Notes: generated by a model from the letters alone, not told the origin. DNA of 26,183 nt from WFZT01 sp964571845 (GCA_964571845.1 CAZNDM010000030.1:1-26183), one strand, 5' to 3'; shown: positions 7,112 to 15,384, counted from the stretch's first letter. Numbers and translations are program-made.

Positions 7112-8860
7112 TTATTTCTGTCTGGCAGGGCATGCTCCAGATCTGAATTTTTCCATGCTTAATTTGAAATTCTCGTAAATTTTGTTGTCATATCCGGTGT
7201 GACATTGCGTGCAGAAACCAACTGTTAAGATTTTTTTAATCTCGTCCAGTGTAAAAAATCTCGCAGTTTCTCTTGATGGACGCTGGATAGGTCTGTTTCT
7301 GGTGTCTATCAGGCTTTCAAGAGGAATCTTTAAACCAGACCGTTCAGAATCATAGATCGGAATAAATTCGATGGAGTCTCCATTGAAATAAAGGTTACCT
7401 GTGCCCAGTCCAACTGTTTTTGGATTGAGGTGGCAATCCTGACATGCTCTGACTGCTCTCCTTGTTGTGTGAGGATCAAAAAAGGACATTGTGAAGTGGT
7501 TGCTGGAAGAATCAATTCCACCTTTACTGTTCACTACATACAGATAAACCTGACAACCTGGAGCAGCAGGATACACTTTGCCACCCTTGCCGATCATAAG
7601 CTGTGGATGTTCGTATCTGAGATAGCTCCTTCTTTCTTCCCACTTGCCCGCTGTTTTCCTGTAAGTGATTTTGTCAAGTTGTTTAAGATTTTTTTGGTAT
7701 ATATCGTGACAGCCGTAACACTGGGGTATCCATGCTGAATGGCATGCCTGGCACGAAAGATTTTCATGCATTGTGTGATAAGGATTTTCACTCATTTTTA
7801 CAATGGTTATTTTCTCTCCGTCAATTTTCCTTACCAGTTTGGTCTTTCCATTTATTAGCTGCACATTGTATAGGGGGAAATGGGATCTTCTTGAAATTGC
7901 CACTTTATCTCCTGGTCTCAGTTTCAATCCGTTGAGACGCGCAAGAATTAAGGCGGAGTCTTCAGGAGTCACCTCACCAAAAATTGGACTGTGGCAATCT
8001 TCACAGGAGATTTCAACCTGCTCTTCAGCATGGGAGTAAGCTTTCCCATCTCCCATCAAGCCAATTGAAGTGTGACAGTCAATACACTGAAGTTTATATT
8101 CAAAATGAATATCTGGCAGCAGATTTCGGTAATATCGGTTACCTGAGAGGCGCCTGGTTTTATCAGGCCGACCTTTGCTAAAGGGTGTACCATAACCTTC
8201 GGATTCAAATAAGCCTATATACGAAAGCCCCGTTCTTGCGCTTCTGTTGTGGCATTTTGTGCATTTGTCCGATGTGATCTTCACTGTAAATCCGATGTGC
8301 CCGGGTTTTTTCTCAATATGACAATCTATGCATCCACCGCCCCTTGTCCCGATTTCACCCGGAAGATCCCCAAGTTTTTTCCAGATATGACAGGTAGAAC
8401 AGAATTTTCGGAAGTGGGAGATTGCCAGTGTTTGCGTGTATCCGGTCAAGTTGTAAATGGTCATGGTATCGTAAGAAGTCTCGCTTTCACCCCACTGATA
8501 TCTCAGTGTGTTTATAATTCCCCTGTTTGTTGCCATAAGACTATTTTTTACTCGTTTAACCTGATCTGGGTGGCAGTTTGATTTGCCACATGTGATGGAG
8601 ATGTAAGGATAGTTTGCCGGATTTTTTACCATGTATTCATGTGCCAGTTTTTTATCTAAAGCATAGGGATTTCCGAGATGACAGGAAGAGCAACCTATTG
8701 CTGATATATCATGATTTTTGTCAGGTGACGGAATGTCTTCATGGCAGAGAATGCATCTATCTGGTTTTGATGTTTTTTCAGAAGTTATTTTACGATTGAA
8801 GAGGAAAAGTCCCAGAATTAGAGAAAAGATTACGAGGAACTCCAGGGTTTTCCTGAGCAT
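7112..8860 (-). CDS. Dodecaheme c-type cytochrome, membrane-anchored
   Basis: The 582-residue protein begins with a hydrophobic anchor (about residues 8-21) and then carries eleven CXXCH heme c motifs, starting at residues 36, 57, 154, 177, 200, 259, 286, 370, 381, 473 and 550. There is also one expanded CX4CH motif (CGKSNCH, residues 91-97), giving up to twelve covalent hemes. Such proteins move electrons in the periplasm between quinol-linked complexes and terminal reductases or extracellular acceptors; no substrate-specific motif is recognisable. The heme-free stretch 291-369 may form a beta-domain. The start lies 2 bases after the xerC-like stop, so it is the distal gene of the operon that starts at the tRNA. 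CX4CH variants are known in some multiheme cytochromes, sometimes needing dedicated maturation. Confidence 0.93.
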   Translation of the reverse strand: MLRKTLEFLVIFSLILGLFLFNRKITSEKTSKPDRCILCHEDIPSPDKNHDISAIGCSSCHLGNPYALDKKLAHEYMVKNPANYPYISITCGKSNCHPDQVKRVKNSLMATNRGIINTLRYQWGESETSYDTMTIYNLTGYTQTLAISHFRKFCSTCHIWKKLGDLPGEIGTRGGGCIDCHIEKKPGHIGFTVKITSDKCTKCHNRSARTGLSYIGLFESEGYGTPFSKGRPDKTRRLSGNRYYRNLLPDIHFEYKLQCIDCHTSIGLMGDGKAYSHAEEQVEISCEDCHSPIFGEVTPEDSALILARLNGLKLRPGDKVAISRRSHFPLYNVQLINGKTKLVRKIDGEKITIVKMSENPYHTMHENLSCQACHSAWIPQCYGCHDIYQKNLKQLDKITYRKTAGKWEERRSYLRYEHPQLMIGKGGKVYPAAPGCQVYLYVVNSKGGIDSSSNHFTMSFFDPHTTRRAVRACQDCHLNPKTVGLGTGNLYFNGDSIEFIPIYDSERSGLKIPLESLIDTRNRPIQRPSRETARFFTLDEIKKILTVGFCTQCHTGYDNKIYENFKLSMEKFRSGACPARQK

Positions 8861-8862
8861 AT

Positions 8863-9747
8863 TTACTTGTTTCTGGGGTGCGTAAGATCGTAAATCTTCT
8901 TGATTTTTGGCAGAGTCAGGTTGAGGTAAATCTCTGTGGTGGAAATGTTTTCGTGTCCCAGAAGCTCCTGAATACTCCTGAGATCAGCCCCGTTTGAAAG
9001 CATGTGGGTTGCAAAGGAATGTCTCAGGGTGTGAGGATGAATGCCGTAAAGAGCTGAAAGCTTTTTAAATGTATTGTTCACGATTCTCCACACCATGTCT
9101 CGTGTGAGTTTTCTGCCCGATTTTGTAACAAACAGATGATCTGATTGGGGATGAAATTTTTCCCTTATCTGCAGGTACTGAAAAATTGCATTAAAAGCTG
9201 GAGCACCGAGTGGAACGATTCTTTCTTTGTTTCCTTTACCAAGGACTTTTATCTCCCTCCTTTCGACATTGATGTCCTTAATCTTAATCCCCACAAGTTC
9301 TGAAACGCGAATACCTGTCGAATAAAGAGTCTCTATGATTGCCTTGTTCCTGATTTCAAAAGTATTTTCTGGCATCCACGATTCAAGGAGTTTAATAATC
9401 TTTTCTTCACTTACCACATCGGGTAGTGGTTTGTCCAGTTTAATATGTAAAATTTTTGTTGCAGGGTTGAATTTAATAAGACCATTTATCATCAGGAAGT
9501 TGAAGAACATCCTGATTGCCGAATGTTTGCGTCTAATGGTTCTTCTTGCATATCCTGAGTTAAGGAGCTCCCTGAAGTAATTTTGAAGCATGGGGCGCGT
9601 TATTTTTAAAGGATCGTTAATTTTGTATTTCTCACCAATATATTCGAAGAAAGCTACAAGATCCCTCTGATAACTGGAGACGGTGTTTTGAGAGAGGTTT
9701 TTTACGGAAGTCAGGTAATTCAGAAAATCCGAGAGTATTTGATCCAT
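8863..9747 (-). CDS. Tyrosine recombinase XerC/XerD
   Basis: This 294-residue site-specific tyrosine recombinase has the standard Xer length. The N-terminal SAM-like core-binding domain covers about residues 1-90 and the catalytic domain about 108-290. The full catalytic set is visible: R147 (TGIRVSEL), K171 (GKGNKER), H239 and R242 (HPHTLRHSFATH), H265 (LLGHENIST) and nucleophile Y274. Xer proteins resolve chromosome dimers at dif; whether this is XerC, XerD or a single-recombinase XerH-like type cannot be decided. It sits directly after trmFO, an arrangement also known in Firmicutes where trmFO and xerC/codV are neighbours, which favours a housekeeping role over a mobile integrase. The start overlaps the trmFO end by 28 bases. 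Confidence 0.9.
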   Translation of the reverse strand: MDQILSDFLNYLTSVKNLSQNTVSSYQRDLVAFFEYIGEKYKINDPLKITRPMLQNYFRELLNSGYARRTIRRKHSAIRMFFNFLMINGLIKFNPATKILHIKLDKPLPDVVSEEKIIKLLESWMPENTFEIRNKAIIETLYSTGIRVSELVGIKIKDINVERREIKVLGKGNKERIVPLGAPAFNAIFQYLQIREKFHPQSDHLFVTKSGRKLTRDMVWRIVNNTFKKLSALYGIHPHTLRHSFATHMLSNGADLRSIQELLGHENISTTEIYLNLTLPKIKKIYDLTHPRNK

Positions 9748-11036
9748 TCGTCAAACTCCTTTATGGCTCTTCTAATTATAAATTCTCTGCGGTTCTTTTT
9801 CTTAATGTGTGGTGGAATGTTTTTAAATAAACCTATATTTGCATTCATTGGCTGGAAGTGTTTTGGATCCGAATGGGCAATATAGTCGAGGAGTGCACCG
9901 ATCATGGTATTAATGGGAAAGACAAGAGGTTCTTTGCCCGAGATCAAAAGATACGCATTGATTCCCGCGACAAGGCCACCCATGGCTGCCTCTACATATC
10001 CTTCTGTTCCAACAAGTTGGCCAGCAATAAATATTTTGGGTTTATTTTTTACCTGAAGAGTGGGTTTCATCACAGCTGGTGCCTTAATGAAAGTATTTCT
10101 GTGAACAGCTCCGTATCTGAGAAATCGTGCGTTCTCAAGGCCCGGTATCATCCTGAATACTCTCCTCTGCTCCGGAATTTTAAGTTGTGTTTGAAATCCG
10201 ACGAGTGAGTAGGCTGTTCTCTCCTCGTTCTCCGGTCTCAGCTGAACAACCGCAAATGGCTCTTTACCAGTTTTTGGATCCGGTAATCCCGATGCGCGTA
10301 AAGGACCATACCTTAGAGTTTCCGGCCCTCTTTTTGCCATCTCTTCGATGGGAAGACATCCCTCAAAATACCGAACTTTCTCTTTCTGCTCAAATTCGTG
10401 TCCCATGTAAACCTCAGCATTCACAAGAGCCTCGTAAAATCTATAATATTCTTCTTCCGTCATCGGTGCGTTCAGATAAGAGGAATCATCCCAGCCGTGC
10501 CGATCCTTAAAGTACAATCTTTCATAGTTAAGACTTTCAGCATCAACAATCGGAGAGAGTGCATCGTAGAAAGAGAGGTATTCAACTCCAAGGATTTTTT
10601 GCAGGTTTTCTGCAAGTTTATCTGATGTTAATGGTCCCGTTGCAACGATTACTACTTCATCCTCTGGAATCTCGGTGACTTCTTCGTGGACAATATGGAT
10701 ATTTTTAAAAGACTTGAGCACATTTGTAATAAAATCAGAGAACTTTTCTCTGTCAACGACGAGGGCTTTTCCGCCTGGGAGTTCGGCGAACTTCGCAGCC
10801 TTTATTATGAGGGAATCAAGCTTTTCGAGTTCATGTTTAAGTAAACCGTGAGCGTTGTAGATGTCCTTGGATTTTAAGGAATTACTACAGACAAGTTCTG
10901 CGAACTTGTCTGTGCGGTGTGCCGGTGTAAATTTTTTTGGGCGCATTTCATAGAGAACGACTTCGACACCGCGTTTTGCAAGCTGGTATGCGGCTTCAGA
11001 ACCCGCCAATCCACCTCCAATAACTGTTACTTTCAT
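9720..11036 (-). CDS. trmFO: tRNA (uracil-54-C5)-methyltransferase, folate/FAD-dependent (TrmFO)
   Basis: TrmFO makes ribothymidine at position 54 of tRNAs with methylenetetrahydrofolate as carbon donor and FAD as reductant. The 438-residue protein opens with the FAD-binding GGGLAGSEAAYQLAKRG segment (residues 7-23). It contains ELVCSNSLKS (47-56) and FEGCLPIEEMA (224-234), which place C50 and C227 at the positions of the two functional cysteines known from the Bacillus enzyme. GQLVGTEGYVEAAMGG (339-354) near the C-terminus is the second family hallmark. The start codon overlaps the upstream glycosyltransferase stop in an ATGA arrangement. A tRNA gene heads the same operon. Confidence 0.96.
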   Translation of the reverse strand: MKVTVIGGGLAGSEAAYQLAKRGVEVVLYEMRPKKFTPAHRTDKFAELVCSNSLKSKDIYNAHGLLKHELEKLDSLIIKAAKFAELPGGKALVVDREKFSDFITNVLKSFKNIHIVHEEVTEIPEDEVVIVATGPLTSDKLAENLQKILGVEYLSFYDALSPIVDAESLNYERLYFKDRHGWDDSSYLNAPMTEEEYYRFYEALVNAEVYMGHEFEQKEKVRYFEGCLPIEEMAKRGPETLRYGPLRASGLPDPKTGKEPFAVVQLRPENEERTAYSLVGFQTQLKIPEQRRVFRMIPGLENARFLRYGAVHRNTFIKAPAVMKPTLQVKNKPKIFIAGQLVGTEGYVEAAMGGLVAGINAYLLISGKEPLVFPINTMIGALLDYIAHSDPKHFQPMNANIGLFKNIPPHIKKKNRREFIIRRAIKEFDEWIKYSRIF

Positions 11037-12271
11037 CCTATCACCTCATTGAAAATTTCTGCCAATTTTTTTGCCTGCTCTCGTCTGTTAAACTTCTTCC
11101 TGATACTTTCAGGAACAGGTTTCAGACTCTTTCTTCTCCAATCACCATACATTTTCAATAATGTTTTTTTGATTTCATTCAAATCGGATGCATCAGCAAG
11201 GTATGCAAAATCAAAGCTGGATAAAAACTTCCACAGATATGTGCTTTTGGGCGCCACTCCTAATATTGGTCGAGCCGCACCGATGTAGTCAAAAACTTTA
11301 GAGACTGAAACATACGGAGATTTCACATCTTTGTCAATAGTTGCTACAAGGACATGATATTCGGGAAGTATTTTTACGATCTCCGTGTGAGGCACAAAAT
11401 CGTGCCACCTAATGATGTCTTCTGATTTCGTTAACTGAGCGAGATACGGGTCTTTTGATGTATAAAAATGTAGTTCAATGTCCTTGAGACCGAGATCCAT
11501 CAATGCCCGAACAACCGGCTCGGGATTTGTTATGTAATTAATAGATCCCGCATAGGCCAATTTCAGATTTCCCGTGTCTGGTAGGGGATGGGACTCCGGA
11601 AAATCTGCTGGATCAAATCCATGGGGAATGACAACCCCTTTTTTATGTGCAAGCTTTAATCTCCCTTCAAGTATAACTTCATTTATTGCTACAACGACAC
11701 TGGCGTTGGTTACTGCGAATTTCTCAATTCTTTTTATGAGATTTCTGTGAAGCTCTGTAGGGAAAAAGCTAAAGGGATCTTCATACCAAGCATCACGATA
11801 ATCCAGGACCACTGGTTTTCTCAAAATTTTACCACTTAGGACCGCAATTATATGTGATGTAAGTGGTGGTGCTGTCGAATAGATCAAATCGAAATTTTCT
11901 GTTTTAAATATTTTTAATACAGCAGGTAGCGCATTATAAACCCATAGCGCCTTTGTATCAGGTAGAAGGAATAGACTTTCAAGTTTTACCAATCCCCTTT
12001 TTGTTTTTTGCGTCTTACCCACATCTATCCTCGATTTTCCGAATAGAGTAAGAAGCATATCATGATCCAGAGTGAAAGTTCTGTAGATTTTCACACAGGG
12101 TGGAATTTCCTCGAGTAAACTTTTGTCCTTCTCAAGGTGGGGTGATCTGGATGTTAAGACTATTGGGCACCAGTCATTTTCCGGCAAATATTTTGCAAAC
12201 TTGCTGGCTCTAAGTCCACCTGCATATCCGTCAGGTGGAAAGTAATAAGATATGAAAAGAGCCTTTTTCAT
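11033..12271 (-). CDS. Glycosyltransferase, GT4-like (GT-B fold)
   Basis: The 412-residue protein starts with the FISYYFPPDGYAGGLRASK segment typical of GT4-like cell-envelope glycosyltransferases with an N-terminal GT-B domain. The mid-region VVLDYRDAWYEDP (about 164-176) and VIPHGFDPADF are common in this group. The C-terminal donor domain includes KVFDYIGAARPILG. The donor sugar and acceptor are not predictable. It is coupled to the preceding glycosyltransferase by an ATGA overlap and to trmFO by another. With the neighbouring glycosyltransferase it probably helps make a surface glycan or glycolipid. Confidence 0.85.
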   Translation of the reverse strand: MKKALFISYYFPPDGYAGGLRASKFAKYLPENDWCPIVLTSRSPHLEKDKSLLEEIPPCVKIYRTFTLDHDMLLTLFGKSRIDVGKTQKTKRGLVKLESLFLLPDTKALWVYNALPAVLKIFKTENFDLIYSTAPPLTSHIIAVLSGKILRKPVVLDYRDAWYEDPFSFFPTELHRNLIKRIEKFAVTNASVVVAINEVILEGRLKLAHKKGVVIPHGFDPADFPESHPLPDTGNLKLAYAGSINYITNPEPVVRALMDLGLKDIELHFYTSKDPYLAQLTKSEDIIRWHDFVPHTEIVKILPEYHVLVATIDKDVKSPYVSVSKVFDYIGAARPILGVAPKSTYLWKFLSSFDFAYLADASDLNEIKKTLLKMYGDWRRKSLKPVPESIRKKFNRREQAKKLAEIFNEVIG

Positions 12272-13320
12272 AGCCTTGAAATCATCATTTTTAGGTTCTC
12301 ACCGAATGGTCTAAAAGATTTTATCAATCTTTTGTTTATCTCTACACCTTTTGAGACAATGTCCCTATTAGAAACCGCAATTTCTATTTTTGATGCCAGA
12401 TCTTCAGATGAGCCCACTTGGAAGAGTAAGCCGTTGATTCCATGCTGAATCCACTCCTTATTACCCTGAATATTGGAAACTATGGGGAAACAACCGGTTG
12501 CCAATGCTTCAAGTAAGGAAACCGATGTAGTGTCTGAAAGAGAGGCTGATAGATAAAATTCTGCCTCCAACAATAATTTTTTTAATGTTTCATGTGAAAC
12601 TCTACCTGTAAGCGTCACCGTGTCCTCAAGATCGTTGATTTTTATTAGGTCTTTCACCTTTTTAAACAAAGTTCCGTCACTGGCTATAATTAGCTTCAAA
12701 TTTTTAAATCCTCTTTCTTTAAGGATTTTAAATGCCCTTATCAGGGTTTCTGGATCCATGTCAGGATCGATCCTCCTGTGCGAAATGAAAGAATTTTTCT
12801 TCTTTTTAACATGTTGAATTTTCAAGAAATCATCTCTTGGGCCGTATGGGAAAATTAAGATTTTTTCCACGTCTATCTCATATTCCGAGCTTAAAATCTC
12901 CTTTACAAATTTTGCATCTACATGGATCAGATCATACTTTCTCACTATCCCTTTTGTAATTTCCTTATGAATTCTGGATTTGCCAGGTACTATCAGGATA
13001 TCACTACCCCAGACCGATAGTATCTTTTTTTTATCTTTAATGAATGAACCGATCATCCCGTAGTTAGATATGAAGTGTGAAATTACAATGTCAGGATCTA
13101 TCTTTTTTGCAAAATTTAAAAAAACGGGTAACATTGAGAAATATCTGAGAAAATTCTTTTTGCCTATCGGCGCTCTAAACACATATTTTTTATAGTTGGT
13201 CTTTACGAACAATGGACTTTCAAGTGAAGCTGAAATTACCTCAAAGCCAAGTTTAGACAGAGTGTCACTGTAAAGGTGCGTATGATAGGAACTGAGATCA
13301 CCAAGAACGAGGATTCGCAT
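12268..13320 (-). CDS. Glycosyltransferase family 4 protein
   Basis: This 350-residue GT-B glycosyltransferase has an N-terminal Rossmann-like acceptor domain (MRILVLGDLSSYHTHLYSD) with no signal peptide, and FPYGPRDDF at the interdomain region. The donor-domain motif SDTTSVSLLEALATGCFPIV corresponds to the E-x7-E region of GT4 enzymes, although the first glutamate appears replaced. It starts 11 bases after the OmpA-like gene and overlaps the next glycosyltransferase by 4 bases. The presumed product is a surface polysaccharide or lipid-linked glycan; the substrate is unknown. Confidence 0.85.
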   Translation of the reverse strand: MRILVLGDLSSYHTHLYSDTLSKLGFEVISASLESPLFVKTNYKKYVFRAPIGKKNFLRYFSMLPVFLNFAKKIDPDIVISHFISNYGMIGSFIKDKKKILSVWGSDILIVPGKSRIHKEITKGIVRKYDLIHVDAKFVKEILSSEYEIDVEKILIFPYGPRDDFLKIQHVKKKKNSFISHRRIDPDMDPETLIRAFKILKERGFKNLKLIIASDGTLFKKVKDLIKINDLEDTVTLTGRVSHETLKKLLLEAEFYLSASLSDTTSVSLLEALATGCFPIVSNIQGNKEWIQHGINGLLFQVGSSEDLASKIEIAVSNRDIVSKGVEINKRLIKSFRPFGENLKMMISRL

Positions 13321-13331
13321 AAGTACATTTT

Positions 13332-13832
13332 TTACTCATAAACATAATAAGTTATAACCACCTTATTTGCCACTTTGTTGGTCGTAAAGGTTCTGATTTT
13401 GCTCGCTTTTATCCCCTGTTTAACAAAGAAATTTTTCAGGAGTTCTGCCCTCCTCTTCTGAACTCTATCAATTCTCGCTCCCTTGTAAACGAGGATGTCA
13501 AACCTTTCTGCATTCTTTGTGGATTTCAAAAATGTTTTCAAAATCTCCATCCCTTCCTTCGTCAAAGCCGCTTTTCCACTCACAAAAAGCCTTGTAATAG
13601 GAAAAACCTTCCTCACAGGCTGGAGCTTTTCCTTGACCTGTGCAGTATCGAGTACTGGTAGTTTACTCGTTTCGTAAATTCTCTTCGACAATAACTGAGT
13701 CAGATTTTCGTTCTCCTGCTCGAGATCCTTCACTATTTTCTTCAGTGGGAGGTATTGAAACTTATAAAAATAGGTGAAAACTCCGGCAAGACCAATCCAT
13801 AAGAAGAGAAGGACAAAGTTGAAAATTCTCAT
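13332..13832 (-). CDS. Membrane-anchored OmpA-like protein
   Basis: The 166-residue protein has one N-terminal transmembrane segment (about residues 5-22) and a short coiled-coil stretch (LKKIVKDLEQENENLTQLL, about 30-48). A C-terminal region (about 78-166) resembles an OmpA peptidoglycan-binding domain: an early strand, then RVQKRRAELLKNFFVKQGI, matching the helix that in OmpA reads like LSxRRAxxVxxYL, then a final strand VANKVVITYYVYE. The usual acidic residue contacting diaminopimelate is not obvious, so binding is uncertain. Its ATG shares a base with the stop of the upstream small gene (TGATG). Confidence 0.65.
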   Translation of the reverse strand: MRIFNFVLLFLWIGLAGVFTYFYKFQYLPLKKIVKDLEQENENLTQLLSKRIYETSKLPVLDTAQVKEKLQPVRKVFPITRLFVSGKAALTKEGMEILKTFLKSTKNAERFDILVYKGARIDRVQKRRAELLKNFFVKQGIKASKIRTFTTNKVANKVVITYYVYE

Positions 13833-13951
13833 CAGTCTCTTTTGAGCTCCTGGAGCTCCTTTTCAATCCTGGAAAGTTTGGAGCTAATTTTCCAGAGGTA
13901 CAGAAATAAACCGATCCAGATTATTGCGTATGCTATAAAAAGGTTCTTCAT
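13832..13951 (-). CDS. CcmD-like small membrane peptide (39 residues)
   Basis: The minus strand encodes 39 residues, beginning MKNLFIAYAIIWIGLFLYLW and ending in a charged helix EKELQELKRD. The layout of one transmembrane helix with IAYAxxW, an aromatic/YLW exit and a short amphipathic tail is that of CcmD, the small subunit that helps release holo-CcmE from the CcmABC heme exporter. A clear AAGGAG ribosome binding site lies 8 bases before the ATG, and the stop overlaps the next start (TGATG). No other ccm genes are in the window, but a 12-heme cytochrome is distal in the same operon. Short single-pass peptides are easy to misassign, so the family call is moderate while the gene itself is well supported. 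Confidence 0.7.
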   Translation of the reverse strand: MKNLFIAYAIIWIGLFLYLWKISSKLSRIEKELQELKRD

Positions 13952-13972
13952 GATTATTCTCCTTTTATGGAG

Positions 13973-14045
13973 AGCCACCGGGCGGATTTGAACCGCCGAC
14001 CTGCGGTTTACGAAACCGCTGCTCTGCCGACTGAGCTACGGTGGC
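13973..14045 (-). tRNA. tRNA-Thr (anticodon CGT)
   Basis: The minus strand folds as a complete 73-nt cloverleaf: acceptor GCCACCG/CGGTGGC, D-arm GCTC/GAGC, anticodon arm GCGGT-TTCGTAA-ACCGC with anticodon CGT, a 5-base variable loop, and T-arm GGCGG-TTCAAAT-CCGCC. The discriminator base is T, and no CCA is encoded. It reads ACG threonine codons. It lies 21 bases upstream of the CcmD-like gene with no terminator between them, so it is probably co-transcribed with that operon. Confidence 0.97.
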
Positions 14046-14060
14046 ATCTATGGGCTTAAA

Positions 14061-14089
14061 ATGATAAATATCCACATTCTTCAGGTCAA
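14061..14089 (-). promoter_or_regulatory. Promoter of the tRNA-Thr operon
   Basis: On the minus strand, TTGACC (14084-14089) is followed by exactly 17 bases and TATCAT (14061-14066). These are near-consensus -35 and -10 elements. The tRNA 5' end lies 15 bases further on, a normal leader for a tRNA precursor. It is probably also the promoter for the downstream protein genes as far as the cytochrome. Confidence 0.7.
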
Positions 14090-14219
14090 GTCTCATTTCG
14101 AGAGAATGGGCGAAAAATGAGCTTTTGTTTAAAATGGACTTTTTACCTCTTCTTCAGCGGTGTTTAACAGCACTGGTGGAGAGAGATTCCTAATCCTACA
14201 CAACTTCGCTTTGTGAAAG

Positions 14220-14277
14220 TTATGGAGGGGCAGGAAGATCAGATTTGATGTGGAAATAGTAGGTTTATGCCTTTCCC
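14220..14277 (+). repeat. Degenerate interspersed repeat, copy C
   Basis: The blocks TTATGGAGG, CAGATTTGATGTGGAAA, TAGGTTTATG and CTTTCCC appear in the same order as the minus-strand copies at 52-118 and 266-327, with substitutions and short indels. This was found by eye and the boundaries are approximate. Confidence 0.4.
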
Positions 14278-14461
14278 ATGGTTGATTATGAGATTATCAA
14301 AGAGAACTCTGTAAATAGGCAGTTTGAGGCATCTTTTTCGGTCGGATGAGAAAATGTCATCTTTACTTTCGCAGGTATCTTAAACTCTCTCCGCCACGAA
14401 TTAAGTTTCGGGGAGATACCATCTTCAACCTCTTCCCATGCAAAAAGGATACCTTTGGGGA

Positions 14462-14530
14462 AAGGATTGAGGAGAGAATAGGGCGGTGGATTTGGCAGGG
14501 AGAAGCGTGAGACTTTTGTTCACTTCTCCT
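14462..14530 (+). repeat. Degenerate interspersed repeat, copy D
   Basis: This is the clearest match to the copy at 266-327: AAGGATT, GAGGAG, GATTTGGCAGGGAGAAGC and CTTCTCCT are collinear with AAGGATT, GGAGGA, GATTTGACAGAGGAAAGC and GTTCTCCT, apart from one insertion of about 7 bases. The following sequence (CTCTCTCATGCAGTAGGAGG, around 14571) also resembles the minus-strand flank of the left-hand copy near 180-205. Confidence 0.45.
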
Positions 14531-15384
14531 AATTACACTCCCACAGGCAGGGGGAGAAGTTGAATGTAATCTCTCTCATGCAGTAGGAGGCTGAAAAATG
14601 ATTTTTTTGTCATCAGGAAGGGGAAATAAAAAGAGAGTTTTGGCAAGACGAAAGGAGAAGTGTTTTAATGTCTAAAATATTTTTCAAACATCTTACTCGT
14701 ATTCGGAGAGTGTTATATTGTTAATTGGCTGTATAACTTTCGATTCATGGAGAGATCCCGGGTGCCTTACCTTAAATTTTATAGGAGGAATACGCTCATC
14801 TTACGTGCCTTGCCAAGGGAGATACTTTGAAAATCCGGTCTATGCATGCACGGGAAAGTCGAAAATAAAATTTTTCTCTTCAATGCCATTTTTTGGCAGT
14901 CAGGGCTTTTTAAGTCCGAATGTTGTTTTGCTTTTGTTTAAGAAGAATCATCAGGATATGATGAAAAGGAACTTTTCATTCCGGATAAGTAGGGTCCTGC
15001 ATTTTGCCCTGATGAGCAAATGTAAGGACGGTTCTTTTATTCAGGCTGTATCAAACTTTGAAATTAAGACAATTAATGGGAGTAATCCGAAAAACCATAT
15101 TTTTAAGTGAAGCTGAAAGATCACTTTATTGGGGTCGCAACAGAGAGCTAAAGGTATTTAGGGTGTGGATAAAACAAGACTTAAAAAGCACATCGAATAC
15201 ATTTCATGGAATTTACTCGAAGGCATTGACTTGCTGGGTTCTGGAGATCTCTTATGCGCATATTTTCAAGGCATGTAATTTGACCTCAGACAGGATGGTG
15301 TATCACTCAGGATTTTTGTGGAGTGAATGGAATCATCGGATAAATTATGTGTCAAATGAATTTGTAGTAGATTTTTGATGGGAT

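Larger units (their letters stand above)
14090..15384. other. 1.3 kb non-coding gap
   Basis: No supported gene lies between the tRNA promoter and the hairpin after the C25 peptidase gene. Open frames such as 14718-15110 on the plus strand lack a ribosome binding site and show no recognisable domain. The first part (14100-14660) contains degenerate repeats related to those at the left end of the window. In 14660-15384 I see nothing identifiable: no tRNA-like fold, no terminal inverted repeats and no transposase remnant. Confidence 0.6.

Noticed and set aside
8863..9747. Tyrosine recombinase as a mobile-element integrase
   Set aside because: It has standard Xer length and the full catalytic set, is embedded in an operon next to trmFO, and there are no phage or attachment-site features nearby.
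13844..13858. Perfect inverted repeat GAGCTCCTGGAGCTC inside the CcmD-like gene
   Set aside because: It encodes the repeated Glu-Leu pair of the amphipathic tail and has a one-base loop, so codon repetition explains it better than a regulatory hairpin.
14718..15110. A 130-codon open frame in the large gap
   Set aside because: It has no ribosome binding site or domain, and a composition rich in Phe, Lys and Ser as expected for chance frames in AT-rich DNA. Overlapping frames of similar quality exist nearby.
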